From the NCBI GenBank assembly GCA_946549155.1, contig CAMNQN010000100.1:1-11464 (forward strand): 11,464 bases of DNA. Direction: 5' to 3'. Position 1 is the stretch's first letter. Every line of letters starts with the position of its first letter. Of the stretch, positions 1 through 5,915 are shown one piece after another. The translations under genes and the position numbers were made by a program. The notes beneath the pieces were generated by a model. It saw only the letters and a program-made list of their open reading frames with translations. It was not told the origin of the DNA and did not search any database. The DNA comes from an uncultured Lachnospiraceae bacterium (GTDB taxonomy: Bacteria > Bacillota > Clostridia > Lachnospirales > Lachnospiraceae).

Positions 1-243
1 GGCTGACAGCTCAGGGGCGCTGAGCTGGGAAATCATCAGGATTTCCCGGCGAACCGCCCCGGTGCCCGAAATTTTCGCCCGGCTGCATCTTAGATTTTCT
101 TGGTATCCGGAGTTATTTTCCAGATGCTTGTGGTCCTGCGCGCCCGCCTCTTCCTGCGTCCTGCTAATTAACAAAACACGAAGACCATTCACAGGAATAG
201 TAACGACAGGGCTTGACGGGGGATGCTATGCTGCAAAAAAATC
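1..243. other. Left-edge region with no identifiable gene
   Basis: This stretch is more GC-rich than the DNA after it. It is open on the plus strand from 2 to the TGA at 245-247 and on the minus strand from 225 to the edge, but neither reading looks like a protein family I know and neither has a convincing start with a ribosome site. Two adjoining inverted repeats lie at the very edge: CAGCTCAG (7-14) with CTGAGCTG (20-27), and GGGAAAT (27-33) with ATTTCCC (41-47). It may be the end of a gene lying mostly outside the window, or non-coding. Confidence 0.35.
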
Positions 244-272
244 TTGAATAAATTTTTGGAATCTGTTATGAT
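244..272 (+). promoter_or_regulatory. Sigma-A promoter of the antitoxin RNA
   Basis: A -35 box TTGAAT (244-249), a 17-base spacer and a -10 box TATGAT (267-272) form a near-ideal vegetative promoter. A TGn extension (264-266) strengthens it. Transcription would start near A279. No open reading frame with a ribosome site follows before the terminator at 324-375, so the product is most likely a short RNA. Confidence 0.75.
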
Positions 273-278
273 ATGAGC

Positions 279-375
279 ATAAAGGGAAACAACCGCCCAC
301 AAGTGGTTTGACCTGTGAAAAAGATAGAAAACTCCACCCTGGCACTGGTCAAAGTTTCAAGGGTGGTTTTTCTAT
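279..375 (+). ncRNA. Antisense antitoxin RNA of a type I toxin-antitoxin locus
   Basis: This is a predicted untranslated RNA of roughly 95 bases, running from the promoter at 244-272 to the terminator at 324-375. It converges on the 29-residue toxin gene of the opposite strand and overlaps the toxin transcript at its 3' end, the arrangement of TxpA/RatA, BsrG/SR4 and Fst/RNAII loci. A small hairpin (CCAC-AA-GTGG, near 297-306) lies in its 5' half. It also carries GGTCAA (347-352) and CACCCTG (335-341), which recur in the complement of the toxin leader at 495-500 and 504-510. It could therefore pair with the toxin mRNA near the translation start as well as at the 3' end. The boundaries are predicted, not measured. 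Confidence 0.65.
324..375. terminator. Bidirectional terminator shared by toxin and antitoxin
   Basis: The stem CCACCCT (334-340) pairs with AGGGTGG (360-366), flanked by ATAGAAAA (324-331) and TTTTTCTAT (367-375). The T-rich flank serves the plus-strand RNA and the A-rich flank serves the minus-strand toxin mRNA, so both transcripts can end here and share complementary 3' ends. This is a hallmark of convergent type I toxin-antitoxin loci. Confidence 0.75.
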
Positions 376-376
376 G

Positions 377-466
377 CTAATGACTAATCAAGTAAATGAA
401 TGTCAGTAATGCGATTAAAAATAATCCGAACTGCATCAAGTCGTTAAAACTGAATTTGTTCTTCAT
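377..466 (-). CDS. Small hydrophobic type I toxin (putative holin-like / TxpA-Fst type)
   Basis: This 29-residue peptide starts MKNKFSFNDLMQFGLFLIAL and ends in LISH. It has a short polar, weakly basic N terminus and a single membrane helix (about residues 10-27). That is the design of type I toxins such as TxpA, Fst and the 'putative holin-like toxin' family, which insert into the cytoplasmic membrane when overproduced. The start is well supported: a run of seven G (472-478 on the opposite strand) sits five bases before the ATG. A good sigma-A promoter lies upstream on the same strand (534-562), and an antisense RNA gene converges on it with a shared terminator. The gene is too short for routine gene finders. 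Family membership is inferred from size, topology and locus layout; the toxic effect is not shown by the sequence. Confidence 0.72.
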   Translation of the reverse strand: MKNKFSFNDLMQFGLFLIALLTFIYLISH

Positions 467-477
467 AAGCACCCCCC

Positions 478-493
478 CATTCTATGTAGAATG
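478..493 (-). promoter_or_regulatory. Hairpin in the toxin mRNA leader next to the ribosome site
   Basis: CATTCTA and TAGAATG form a perfect 7-bp inverted repeat around two bases, directly before the G-run ribosome site of the toxin. Structures that limit ribosome access are common in type I toxin mRNAs, and the antitoxin RNA could act at this point. Confidence 0.45.
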
Positions 494-533
494 AGGTCAA
501 TATCACCCTGCAACACGATTGTTTCTTATAATC

Positions 534-562
534 AATATAATGCATTTTACCATGTTAGTCAA
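534..562 (-). promoter_or_regulatory. Sigma-A promoter of the toxin gene
   Basis: Read on the minus strand, a -35 box TTGACT (562-557), a 17-base spacer and a -10 box TATATT (539-534) form a strong vegetative promoter. It gives a toxin leader of roughly 60 bases and a transcript ending at the shared terminator. Confidence 0.7.
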
Positions 563-619
563 GAAAAGATACATGGTATTATTTACAATATAATATTATT
601 GGCGAATTTTTCTCTATCC

Positions 620-647
620 TTGGTTGAGGTCTGTCTTATCCTATGCT
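620..647 (+). promoter_or_regulatory. Possible upstream promoter for the LacI-family gene
   Basis: TTGGTT (620-625), a 16-base spacer and TATGCT (642-647) could form a promoter. The operator-like palindrome at 665-678 would then lie just downstream of its start point, where a repressor can block it. This is a weak call; the candidates at 717-755 are alternatives. Confidence 0.3.
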
Positions 648-664
648 CGTCGAACAATAAAATA

Positions 665-678
665 TAAAAACGTTTTTA
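665..678. promoter_or_regulatory. Operator-like palindrome O1 upstream of the LacI-family gene
   Basis: TAAAAACGTTTTTA is a perfect 14-bp palindrome centred on CG, the form of LacI/GalR-family operators. The same AAACGTTT core recurs at 2015-2022 and inside a 24-bp palindrome at 2139-2162, before the importer operon. This suggests the adjacent repressor binds all three and regulates itself. It lacks the G and C positions of the catabolite-responsive (cre) consensus. Confidence 0.6.
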
Positions 679-716
679 ACTCTTCGCAATTTTGTGTGGA
701 TTTTCACATAAAAAGA

Positions 717-755
717 TGATACAATCTTGGACAGATAAGATTTTATACTTTTAAT
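717..755 (+). promoter_or_regulatory. Candidate promoter(s) close to the LacI-family gene
   Basis: Two overlapping possibilities exist. One is an extended -10 (TG at 717-718, TACAAT at 720-725) with no good -35. The other is TTGGAC (727-732), a 17-base spacer and TTTAAT (750-755). Either would give a short leader for the repressor gene. The sequence does not decide between them. Confidence 0.35.
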
Positions 756-833
756 GTGAAGGTACATATGGCATAGAACATTGTTTTCGCGGGGGAAGAT
801 GGTTTGCAGGACGGCGGGAAAAAAGCAAAGGAA

Positions 834-1856
834 ATGACGAACAGGCAGGCTTCCATAACAGACGTGGCCCGTTTAGCGGGGGTGTCAGTGGGAACCGTAT
901 CCCATGCGCTCAATTCGGTGGGGTATGTAAAGCAGGAGACGAAGGAAAAGATTTTAAAAGCTGCGGAGGAACTGAATTATGTGCCAAACCGGGCAGGGCG
1001 GATTCTGAAAACCCGTCAGACCAGGCTGGTGATGCTGGCCATTCCGGATACCTCCAATGAGATTTATTTCGGTATGATCGAGGGTGTACAGAAGGAGATA
1101 AAAGCATTGGGGTATTCTCTGCTTTTGTATTACACCAACGGAGAACTGGAGGGAGAGCTGGATGCGGTGCGGCTTTTGCAGGAGCGTGTGGTGGATGGAC
1201 TGATACTGGTTCATTTTTCCTACAAACAGGTTTTGCTGGATGAGATCAGACGATGTTCCGGACCTGCGGTCCTGCTGGGGATGTGCAATCATCTGTGGGC
1301 GGGGGCAGGGCATCCCTTTGACACGGTTTCCATTGATGTGTACAGCGGTATTTATACGGCGGTGCAGCACCTGGCGAAGATCGGCCACCGGAAGATCGGT
1401 TATCTGGCGGGAAGAAGAAATGTGGACGTATACGGCCAGCGGTTCGCGGCTTATCGGGATGCACTGAAGGATGCCGGTATTCCGTACCGTGAGGAGTATG
1501 TGTACTGGAACGACTGGACGCAGATGGGCGGCTACAGCGGCGGACGGACCCTGTATCAGATGAAGGACCGCCCCACTGCCATCTGCGCCTCCAACGATTT
1601 GCAGGCCATCGGCTGCTGGGAGGCGGTACGGGATCTGGGAGGAAAGGTGCCGGGGGATATTGCGCTGACAGGGCTGGACAACCTGAATATCTGTAAGATA
1701 TTAGGGATCACATCCTTCGACATGAAGGAAAACCTGATGGGGACCGAGGCGGCCAGGCATTTAATGAGCCGTTTGTCCGGCAGCCAGATGAGCTATCAGG
1801 ATCTGTATTTTCGACCAGAAATACAGGTGAGAGACAGCAGCTTATATACCTTGTGA
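834..1856 (+). CDS. LacI/GalR-family transcriptional repressor
   Basis: A 340-residue cytoplasmic DNA-binding protein of normal family length. The N-terminal helix-turn-helix is clear (ASITDVARLAGVSVGTVSHA, residues 6-25), followed by the hinge region (YVPNRAGRILK, about 49-59). A periplasmic-binding-protein-like effector domain follows (about 65-335), with typical strings such as LVMLAIPD, VDGLILV, IGHRKIGYLAG and ICASNDLQAIGCWEAVRDLG. It probably senses the sugar, or a product of it, handled by the adjacent importer and releases the CG-centred palindromes at 665-678, 2015-2022 and 2139-2162. The ATG at 834 begins the conserved part; a TTG at 804 with a GGGGGAA site seven bases upstream would add ten residues and is a real alternative. 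A terminator follows at 1955-2002, so repressor and importer are separate transcription units. The effector sugar cannot be read from the sequence. Confidence 0.9.
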   Translation: MTNRQASITDVARLAGVSVGTVSHALNSVGYVKQETKEKILKAAEELNYVPNRAGRILKTRQTRLVMLAIPDTSNEIYFGMIEGVQKEIKALGYSLLLYYTNGELEGELDAVRLLQERVVDGLILVHFSYKQVLLDEIRRCSGPAVLLGMCNHLWAGAGHPFDTVSIDVYSGIYTAVQHLAKIGHRKIGYLAGRRNVDVYGQRFAAYRDALKDAGIPYREEYVYWNDWTQMGGYSGGRTLYQMKDRPTAICASNDLQAIGCWEAVRDLGGKVPGDIALTGLDNLNICKILGITSFDMKENLMGTEAARHLMSRLSGSQMSYQDLYFRPEIQVRDSSLYTL

Positions 1857-1872
1857 AACGCCGAATGGAGAT

Positions 1873-1886
1873 TCCGGGTACCCGGA
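1873..1886. repeat. Perfect 14-bp palindrome after the repressor gene
   Basis: TCCGGGTACCCGGA lies 16 bases past the repressor stop. It is GC-rich, unlike the CG-centred operators, and has no T-run, so it is not a terminator by itself. It may form a small hairpin in the 3' tail of the repressor mRNA. No function is assigned. Confidence 0.35.
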
Positions 1887-1954
1887 GACCATAATCTGCA
1901 AGCTGCTAAATAGCGGTCAGCGGGGCTGGAGGGTATAGTCTTTGGGCGATAAAT

Positions 1955-2002
1955 AAAAAAAGTATCCAGGCGCTTGAAAGGGCAGATCTGGGTACTTTTT
2001 TT
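1955..2002. terminator. Terminator after the LacI-family gene, possibly bidirectional
   Basis: AAAAAAGTA-t-CCAG (to 1969) pairs with CTGG-g-TACTTTTTT (1988-2002) around an 18-base loop region. The T-run serves the plus strand and the matching A-run could serve the opposite strand. It separates the repressor from the importer operon. Confidence 0.75.
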
Positions 2003-2005
2003 GCC

Positions 2006-2035
2006 TTGATATTTAAACGTTTTTAATGCTATATA
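2006..2035 (+). promoter_or_regulatory. Upstream promoter P1 of the sugar importer operon with operator O2 in its spacer
   Basis: TTGATA (2006-2011) and TATATA (2030-2035) are separated by 18 bases, with a TGn extension (2027-2029) before the -10. The AAACGTTT core of operator O2 (2015-2022) lies inside the spacer, where a bound repressor would exclude RNA polymerase. Confidence 0.5.
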
Positions 2036-2102
2036 TAATGAGTGGGAAGAGAAAAGACGAATTGCACAAAAATAAGAAAAATAATTCAGCAGTTTTATGG
2101 TA

Positions 2103-2131
2103 TTGAAATAAAAAATAGAAGGATGTATAAT
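2103..2131 (+). promoter_or_regulatory. Main sigma-A promoter P2 of the sugar importer operon
   Basis: TTGAAA (2103-2108), an exact 17-base spacer and TATAAT (2126-2131) make this the best vegetative promoter in the window. Transcription would start near 2138, at the left edge of the 24-bp palindrome O3. The leader before the binding-protein gene would be about 120 bases. Confidence 0.7.
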
Positions 2132-2138
2132 TGTCAGT

Positions 2139-2162
2139 AAATATAAAAACGTTTTTATATTT
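2139..2162. promoter_or_regulatory. Operator O3, perfect 24-bp palindrome at the importer start point
   Basis: The palindrome is centred on CG at 2150-2151, with core TAAAAACGTTTTTA and A/T-rich arms matching perfectly out to 2139 and 2162. The core is identical to O1 (665-678). It covers about +1 to +24 of promoter P2, a classical repressor position. Binding by the LacI-family protein at 834-1856 is inferred. Confidence 0.7.
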
Positions 2163-2257
2163 GAAATAGAACAGAAAGACAATAGAAAAGATGGAAAAAA
2201 GGAACTGAGTGCCTGGCACTTAAAATAAAAAGTTTCCAAACGAAAGGAGAAACATTT

Positions 2258-3274
2258 ATGAAGAAAAAGTTATTATCCCTGATTTTGACAACTACCATGG
2301 CGGCTGCTGTGATTGCGGGAAGCGCGATGGGGGAGGAATCCTTTAATCCGGACACGGAGACGGATACGATTCCCTACGACCAGCTGGAAGAGAAGTTTGG
2401 GCCGGTTGCGGATTTGGAGCTGCCGGAGGGAATTTCCATGGGTGGTATTCTGAAAAATCAGGCGAATGAGTTTTGGCTTGCCCTTGGAGACGGTATGACT
2501 TCTTATGCGGAAGCGAATCATGCTACCATCGATATCCAGGCCACCAGAACGGAGACGGATACGGCAGGACAGCTTTCTATCGCGGAGACGATGCTTCAGA
2601 ATGAGTATAATGCGCTGGTTCTTTCCCCGCTGACCAATGAATGTCTGGATTCTGCGGTGGCTGCGGCCAAGGAAAAGGGAACCCCCATCGTGAATGCCAA
2701 CTGCGAGTATGTGGCGGATGCAGATGTGTTTGTAGGCGGTCTTCAGATCGAGATCGGACACAAAGCAGCGGATTATATCGCAGAAAAAATCGGTGAGGCC
2801 GGCAAAGTGGCGATTATTGAGGGTGTTTCCGGAACCTTTACCTCCATCCAGCGTGTGAATGGATTTAATGAGCAGATTGCAAACTATCCTGATATCGAAG
2901 TGGTAGCCAGTGTTCCGGCAGATTATGAGATGGAAAAAGGAATGAATGTTGTGACAGATATCCTGACCCAGAATGACGATATCGCGGCGATCTATTGCTG
3001 CAACGACAACATGGCGCTGGGCGCAGTGGAAGCTCTGAGAGCTGCCGGAAAGCTGGGCGAAGTAGTTGTGATCGGCGTGGACGGAACCGGCGATGCGTAC
3101 AAATCTATTCATGCAGGAGAGTTGAATGCCACGGTTGACCAGTTCCCTTCCATCAACGGTGAGGTGGCGGTGGAAGTTGCCTTACGGCTTTTGGCAGGAC
3201 AGGAGATCCCCCGTGTAGTCAGCACTCCCATTGAGGTAGTGGATGCGGATAACGCGGCTGATTTTGATAAGTAA
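2258..3274 (+). CDS. Sugar ABC transporter substrate-binding protein (RbsB/periplasmic-binding-protein type)
   Basis: A 338-residue extracellular binding protein of the ribose/galactose class (Peripla_BP_4-like), the ligand-capture part of the importer encoded with the next two genes. The N terminus is a signal peptide (MKKKLLSLIL, then a hydrophobic stretch to about residue 21). Mature-domain hallmarks include GGILKNQANEFWLALGDGM, ALVLSPLTNECLDSAVAAAK, GTPIVNANCEY, AIIEGVSGTFTSIQRVNGF, IYCCNDNMALGAVEAL and VVIGVDGTGDAYKSIHAGEL. An AAAGGAG site eight bases upstream fixes the start. Odd feature: where a Gram-positive lipobox would end in Cys (VIAG-C), residue 22 is Ser (codon AGC, 2321-2323), so the protein may be secreted rather than lipid-anchored. 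It is first in the operon under P1/P2 and the operators. The ligand is not predictable; ribose, galactose, xylose or allose-like sugars are all possible. Confidence 0.9.
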   Translation: MKKKLLSLILTTTMAAAVIAGSAMGEESFNPDTETDTIPYDQLEEKFGPVADLELPEGISMGGILKNQANEFWLALGDGMTSYAEANHATIDIQATRTETDTAGQLSIAETMLQNEYNALVLSPLTNECLDSAVAAAKEKGTPIVNANCEYVADADVFVGGLQIEIGHKAADYIAEKIGEAGKVAIIEGVSGTFTSIQRVNGFNEQIANYPDIEVVASVPADYEMEKGMNVVTDILTQNDDIAAIYCCNDNMALGAVEALRAAGKLGEVVVIGVDGTGDAYKSIHAGELNATVDQFPSINGEVAVEVALRLLAGQEIPRVVSTPIEVVDADNAADFDK

Positions 3275-3305
3275 AAGTGGAAAAGAGACATCAGTAGAAT
3301 GGCCG

Positions 3306-3348
3306 GAGGCGCGGACTGCAAAGCCGTGAGCAGAACAGGATGCGCCTC
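3306..3348 (+). promoter_or_regulatory. Intercistronic stem-loop between binding-protein and ATPase genes
   Basis: GAGGCGC (3306-3312) pairs with GCGCCTC (3342-3348), extended by GCC/GGC outside one mismatch and by an inner CTGC/GCAG. No T-run follows, so it is not a full terminator. Such structures after a binding-protein gene usually protect that part of the mRNA from 3' decay and keep binding protein in excess over the membrane parts. Confidence 0.5.
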
Positions 3349-3379
3349 GGGCTTACTTTATAAGAGCGCGGGTGAGAAA

Positions 3380-4882
3380 ATGAATTTATCTGATGAAAAT
3401 ATCTTGAGGATGGAACATATCAGCAAAAGCTTTGGCGCTGTACAGGCATTGGATGATGTTCACTTTGAACTGCGAAAAGGCGAGATCCATGCGCTGGTGG
3501 GAGAGAACGGCGCGGGTAAGAGTACATTTTTAAATATTATGTCCGGGAATTACCGACAGGATAGCGGAGCCATTTATCTGAATGGGGAAGTCATGCAGTT
3601 TAAAACGCCGCTGGCGGCAAAGGAAAAGGGCATCGTCAAGGTGCATCAGGAACTGCAGCTCATCCCGGAGATCACCGTTGCCCAGAATATGTTCCTGGGA
3701 AACGAGATCAAGGGAAGGTTTGGGACGATAAACTTTAAAGAGATGGAAAAGAAATCCAATGAAATGCTGAAAATGCTTCATGCGGGATTCGACAGCAATG
3801 TGATTACGAAAACACTGAGCACGGCACAGCAGCAGATGGTGGAGATCGCCAAAGCCCTGCTGAATGATTTCAGTGTGCTGGCGCTGGATGAACCTACGGC
3901 GAGCCTTACGAATAAGGAGATCGACGAGCTGTTTAAAATTGTAAAGCAGCTGCAGAGGCAGGGGAAATCGATTATTTATATTTCCCACAGAATGGATGAA
4001 ATATTTGAAATTTGCGACAGGGTAACTGTTTTCAGGGACGGAAAATATATCGATACAGTAAACGTCAGCGAGGTGGATCGCCCCGCGCTGGTGAAAATGA
4101 TGGTTGGCCGGGATATCGGAAACGAAAATTATCATACGGATAAGCCTGCAGATAAAGATGTGATTCTGGAAGTGAGAAATCTTACAGGCAGTAATCATCG
4201 ATTTGAAAATATTAGTTTTGGCCTGAAAAAGGGGGAGATTCTGGGACTGGCAGGTTTGGTAGGTGCTGGGAGAACGGAACTGGTGAGGGCTGTCTTTGGG
4301 GCGGATGCGGTAAAGAGCGGGGAGATTTTCCTGAGAGGAAAAAAGATAACGATTACCTGCCCAAGGGATGCCATGGATAACGGCATCATGTTGATCCCGG
4401 AGGACCGCAAGCTGCAGGGTTTTGTGGCTGGCCTTACAAACACAGCAAATGTGGCCCTGAGTAATCTGGACAAATACAGAAAAAACGGTATCCTGGATTT
4501 TTCCTGTATGGATAGGCTGGTGAAGGACATCACAGACCGGCTGAACGTGCAGCCGAAGGACAATCGTCTCCGGACGGGCCAGCTTTCCGGAGGGAATCAG
4601 CAGAAGATCGTGGTGGCGAAAGCATTGAATGCGGAACCGGAGATATTGATTCTGGATGAGCCCACCAGGGGCATTGACGTCAATGCAAAGCATGAGATCT
4701 ACGAACTGATCCGGAGGCTTGCAGACAGTGGCAAGTCGATTATTCTGATTTCTTCAGAGCTTCCGGAGGTACTTAAGCTCAGCGACCGCATTCTGGTGAT
4801 GTATGAGGGAAAAATGACCGGAGAGCTGGATGGCCGGGAAGCGACGGAAAATGACGTTATGCAATATGCGGTGGGAGGCTGA
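3380..4882 (+). CDS. Sugar ABC transporter ATP-binding protein (RbsA/MglA type, tandem domains)
   Basis: A 500-residue cytoplasmic ATPase with two fused nucleotide-binding domains, the normal size for RbsA/MglA. Domain 1 has an intact Walker A (GENGAGKST, residues 41-49), a signature region (LSTAQQQMVEIAKAL), Walker B (LALDEPTASLT) and switch His (YISHR). Domain 2 has the family's usual degenerate P-loop (GLVGAGRTE), PEDRK, an intact LSGGNQQK signature and LILDEPTRGIDV. It powers import through the permease encoded next. The ATG at 3380 is chosen because it follows a GGGTGAG site and matches the family N terminus. The frame is open further upstream to an ATG at 3299, but that part is unconserved-looking and overlaps the stem-loop. 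It ends four bases before the permease ATG. It is the functional reference for the motif-dead paralogue at 9938-11362. Confidence 0.93.
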   Translation: MNLSDENILRMEHISKSFGAVQALDDVHFELRKGEIHALVGENGAGKSTFLNIMSGNYRQDSGAIYLNGEVMQFKTPLAAKEKGIVKVHQELQLIPEITVAQNMFLGNEIKGRFGTINFKEMEKKSNEMLKMLHAGFDSNVITKTLSTAQQQMVEIAKALLNDFSVLALDEPTASLTNKEIDELFKIVKQLQRQGKSIIYISHRMDEIFEICDRVTVFRDGKYIDTVNVSEVDRPALVKMMVGRDIGNENYHTDKPADKDVILEVRNLTGSNHRFENISFGLKKGEILGLAGLVGAGRTELVRAVFGADAVKSGEIFLRGKKITITCPRDAMDNGIMLIPEDRKLQGFVAGLTNTANVALSNLDKYRKNGILDFSCMDRLVKDITDRLNVQPKDNRLRTGQLSGGNQQKIVVAKALNAEPEILILDEPTRGIDVNAKHEIYELIRRLADSGKSIILISSELPEVLKLSDRILVMYEGKMTGELDGREATENDVMQYAVGG

Positions 4883-4886
4883 AACA

Positions 4887-5819
4887 ATGAAGAAGTTAAA
4901 TGTGAATTTATCCAGAAAGTTTGGCATTATCGCCAGCCTGTTGGCGCTGATGCTGGTGTTTACCCTGCTGACGAATAAGTTTCTGTCTGTCAGCAATTTC
5001 CTGAATATTTTGCAGCAGGCGGCGATTAATCTGTGTGTGGCTGTGGGAATGACCTTTGTGATTATTACCGGCGGCATCGACTTATCTGTAGGGTCTGTGA
5101 TGGCTTTGAGCGGCATGATTATGGCGCAGATGATGGACGGCGGCATGAATCCTTTGGCCTCAGCGATAGCAGGACTGGCGGTGGGCGTACTGCTGGGGGC
5201 GTTAAACGGCGTGATGATTGCGAAAATGCGGCTGCAGCCGTTTCTGGTTACGCTGGGCACCATGAGCGCTTACCGTGGAATTAACCTGATAATTTCCAAT
5301 GGCCTTCCGGTGCGGGGGTTCTCCAGTGCTTATGTGAATTTTATGAATTCCCTCAACAGTTTTGTCCCTCTGCCGATTATTCTTTCCCTGATTTTGGCGG
5401 TGGCTGCAATGATCGTGCTGAAATATTTTAAATTTGGCCAGTACCTGTTTGCGCTGGGCGGTAACGAGGAAGCTACCAGGCTTTCCGGTATTAATACGGC
5501 GAAGATGAAAATTATGACATATGCGTTCAGCGGTTTTTGCAGTGCGCTGGCATCGGTGATCTTTCTGGGAAGGCTGGGAGCGGCAGACCCTCAGGCCGGC
5601 GACGGATACGAGATGAACGCCATCGCTGCGGCGGCTATCGGGGGAGCTTCCCTGGCGGGAGGAAAAGGAAGTATTGTGGGAACCATCATCGGCTGTTTGA
5701 TTCTGCAGACACTGAATAACGGGCTGACCCTGCTGAATGTGCAATCCTTCTATCAGACCTTTGCCATCGGCGTGATTGTGCTGATTGCGACGATGATTGA
5801 CCGCTATTCGTCAAAATAG
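4887..5819 (+). CDS. Sugar ABC transporter permease (RbsC type)
   Basis: A 310-residue polytopic membrane protein of the BPD_transp_2 family. It forms the translocation channel, probably as a homodimer. Hydrophobic helices run throughout, from IIASLLALMLVFTLL near the N terminus to TFAIGVIVLIATMI at the C terminus. Family strings are clear: TGGIDLSVGSVMALSG, GALNGVMIAKMRLQPFLVTLG, ALGGNEEATRLSGI (the cytoplasmic coupling loop that contacts the ATPase) and AIAAAAIGGASLAGGKGS. The ATG at 4887 has a GGGAGG site inside the end of the ATPase gene, eight bases upstream, so translation of the two is closely linked. The frame is open upstream to 4830, but those residues overlap the ATPase and do not look like an RbsC N terminus. 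Confidence 0.93.
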   Translation: MKKLNVNLSRKFGIIASLLALMLVFTLLTNKFLSVSNFLNILQQAAINLCVAVGMTFVIITGGIDLSVGSVMALSGMIMAQMMDGGMNPLASAIAGLAVGVLLGALNGVMIAKMRLQPFLVTLGTMSAYRGINLIISNGLPVRGFSSAYVNFMNSLNSFVPLPIILSLILAVAAMIVLKYFKFGQYLFALGGNEEATRLSGINTAKMKIMTYAFSGFCSALASVIFLGRLGAADPQAGDGYEMNAIAAAAIGGASLAGGKGSIVGTIIGCLILQTLNNGLTLLNVQSFYQTFAIGVIVLIATMIDRYSSK

Positions 5820-5825
5820 AGGTGA

Positions 5826-5839
5826 CCGCCTAACGGCGG
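5826..5839 (+). promoter_or_regulatory. Small GC-rich hairpin between permease and cupin genes
   Basis: CCGCC (5826-5830) and GGCGG (5835-5839) flank a TAAC loop. It lacks a T-run, so transcription probably continues into the cupin gene. It may stabilise or process the mRNA, as proposed for the hairpin at 3306-3348. Confidence 0.35.
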
Positions 5840-5915
5840 GGCAGACGATGGCTGTCGGGCTTGTGGTACGAAATAGAAAAACAGATTACTTTAAACGGAG
5901 GAAAGGAGCAAAAGT

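Noticed and set aside
62..247. Plus-strand open frame of 61 codons at the left edge, and an opposing minus-strand open frame from 225 to 1
   Set aside because: No recognisable domain, no convincing start or ribosome site in either, and both are open in the same GC-rich DNA, so I could not choose one as a gene.
665..678. Catabolite-responsive element (cre) for CcpA
   Set aside because: The centre resembles cre, but the outer G and C positions of the consensus are A/T here and in the copy at 2139-2162; a dedicated operator for the adjacent LacI-type repressor fits better.
2034..2039. TATAAT as the -10 box of the upstream importer promoter
   Set aside because: The nearest good -35 (2006-2011) would be 22 bases away; TATATA at 2030-2035 with an 18-base spacer and TGn fits better.
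2273..3112. Long minus-strand frame opposite the binding-protein gene
   Set aside because: Its product is rich in His, Ile and Arg with no domain, and the plus strand carries a clear full-length binding protein; it is a shadow of that gene's codon usage.
3299..3379. Upstream in-frame start for the RbsA-type ATPase
   Set aside because: The added 27 residues look non-homologous, contain half of the intercistronic stem-loop, and the ATG at 3380 has its own ribosome site and fits the family length.
3530..4693. 387-codon minus-strand frame opposite the ABC ATPase gene
   Set aside because: Low-complexity His/Phe/Gln-rich product with no family features, opposite a textbook RbsA gene.
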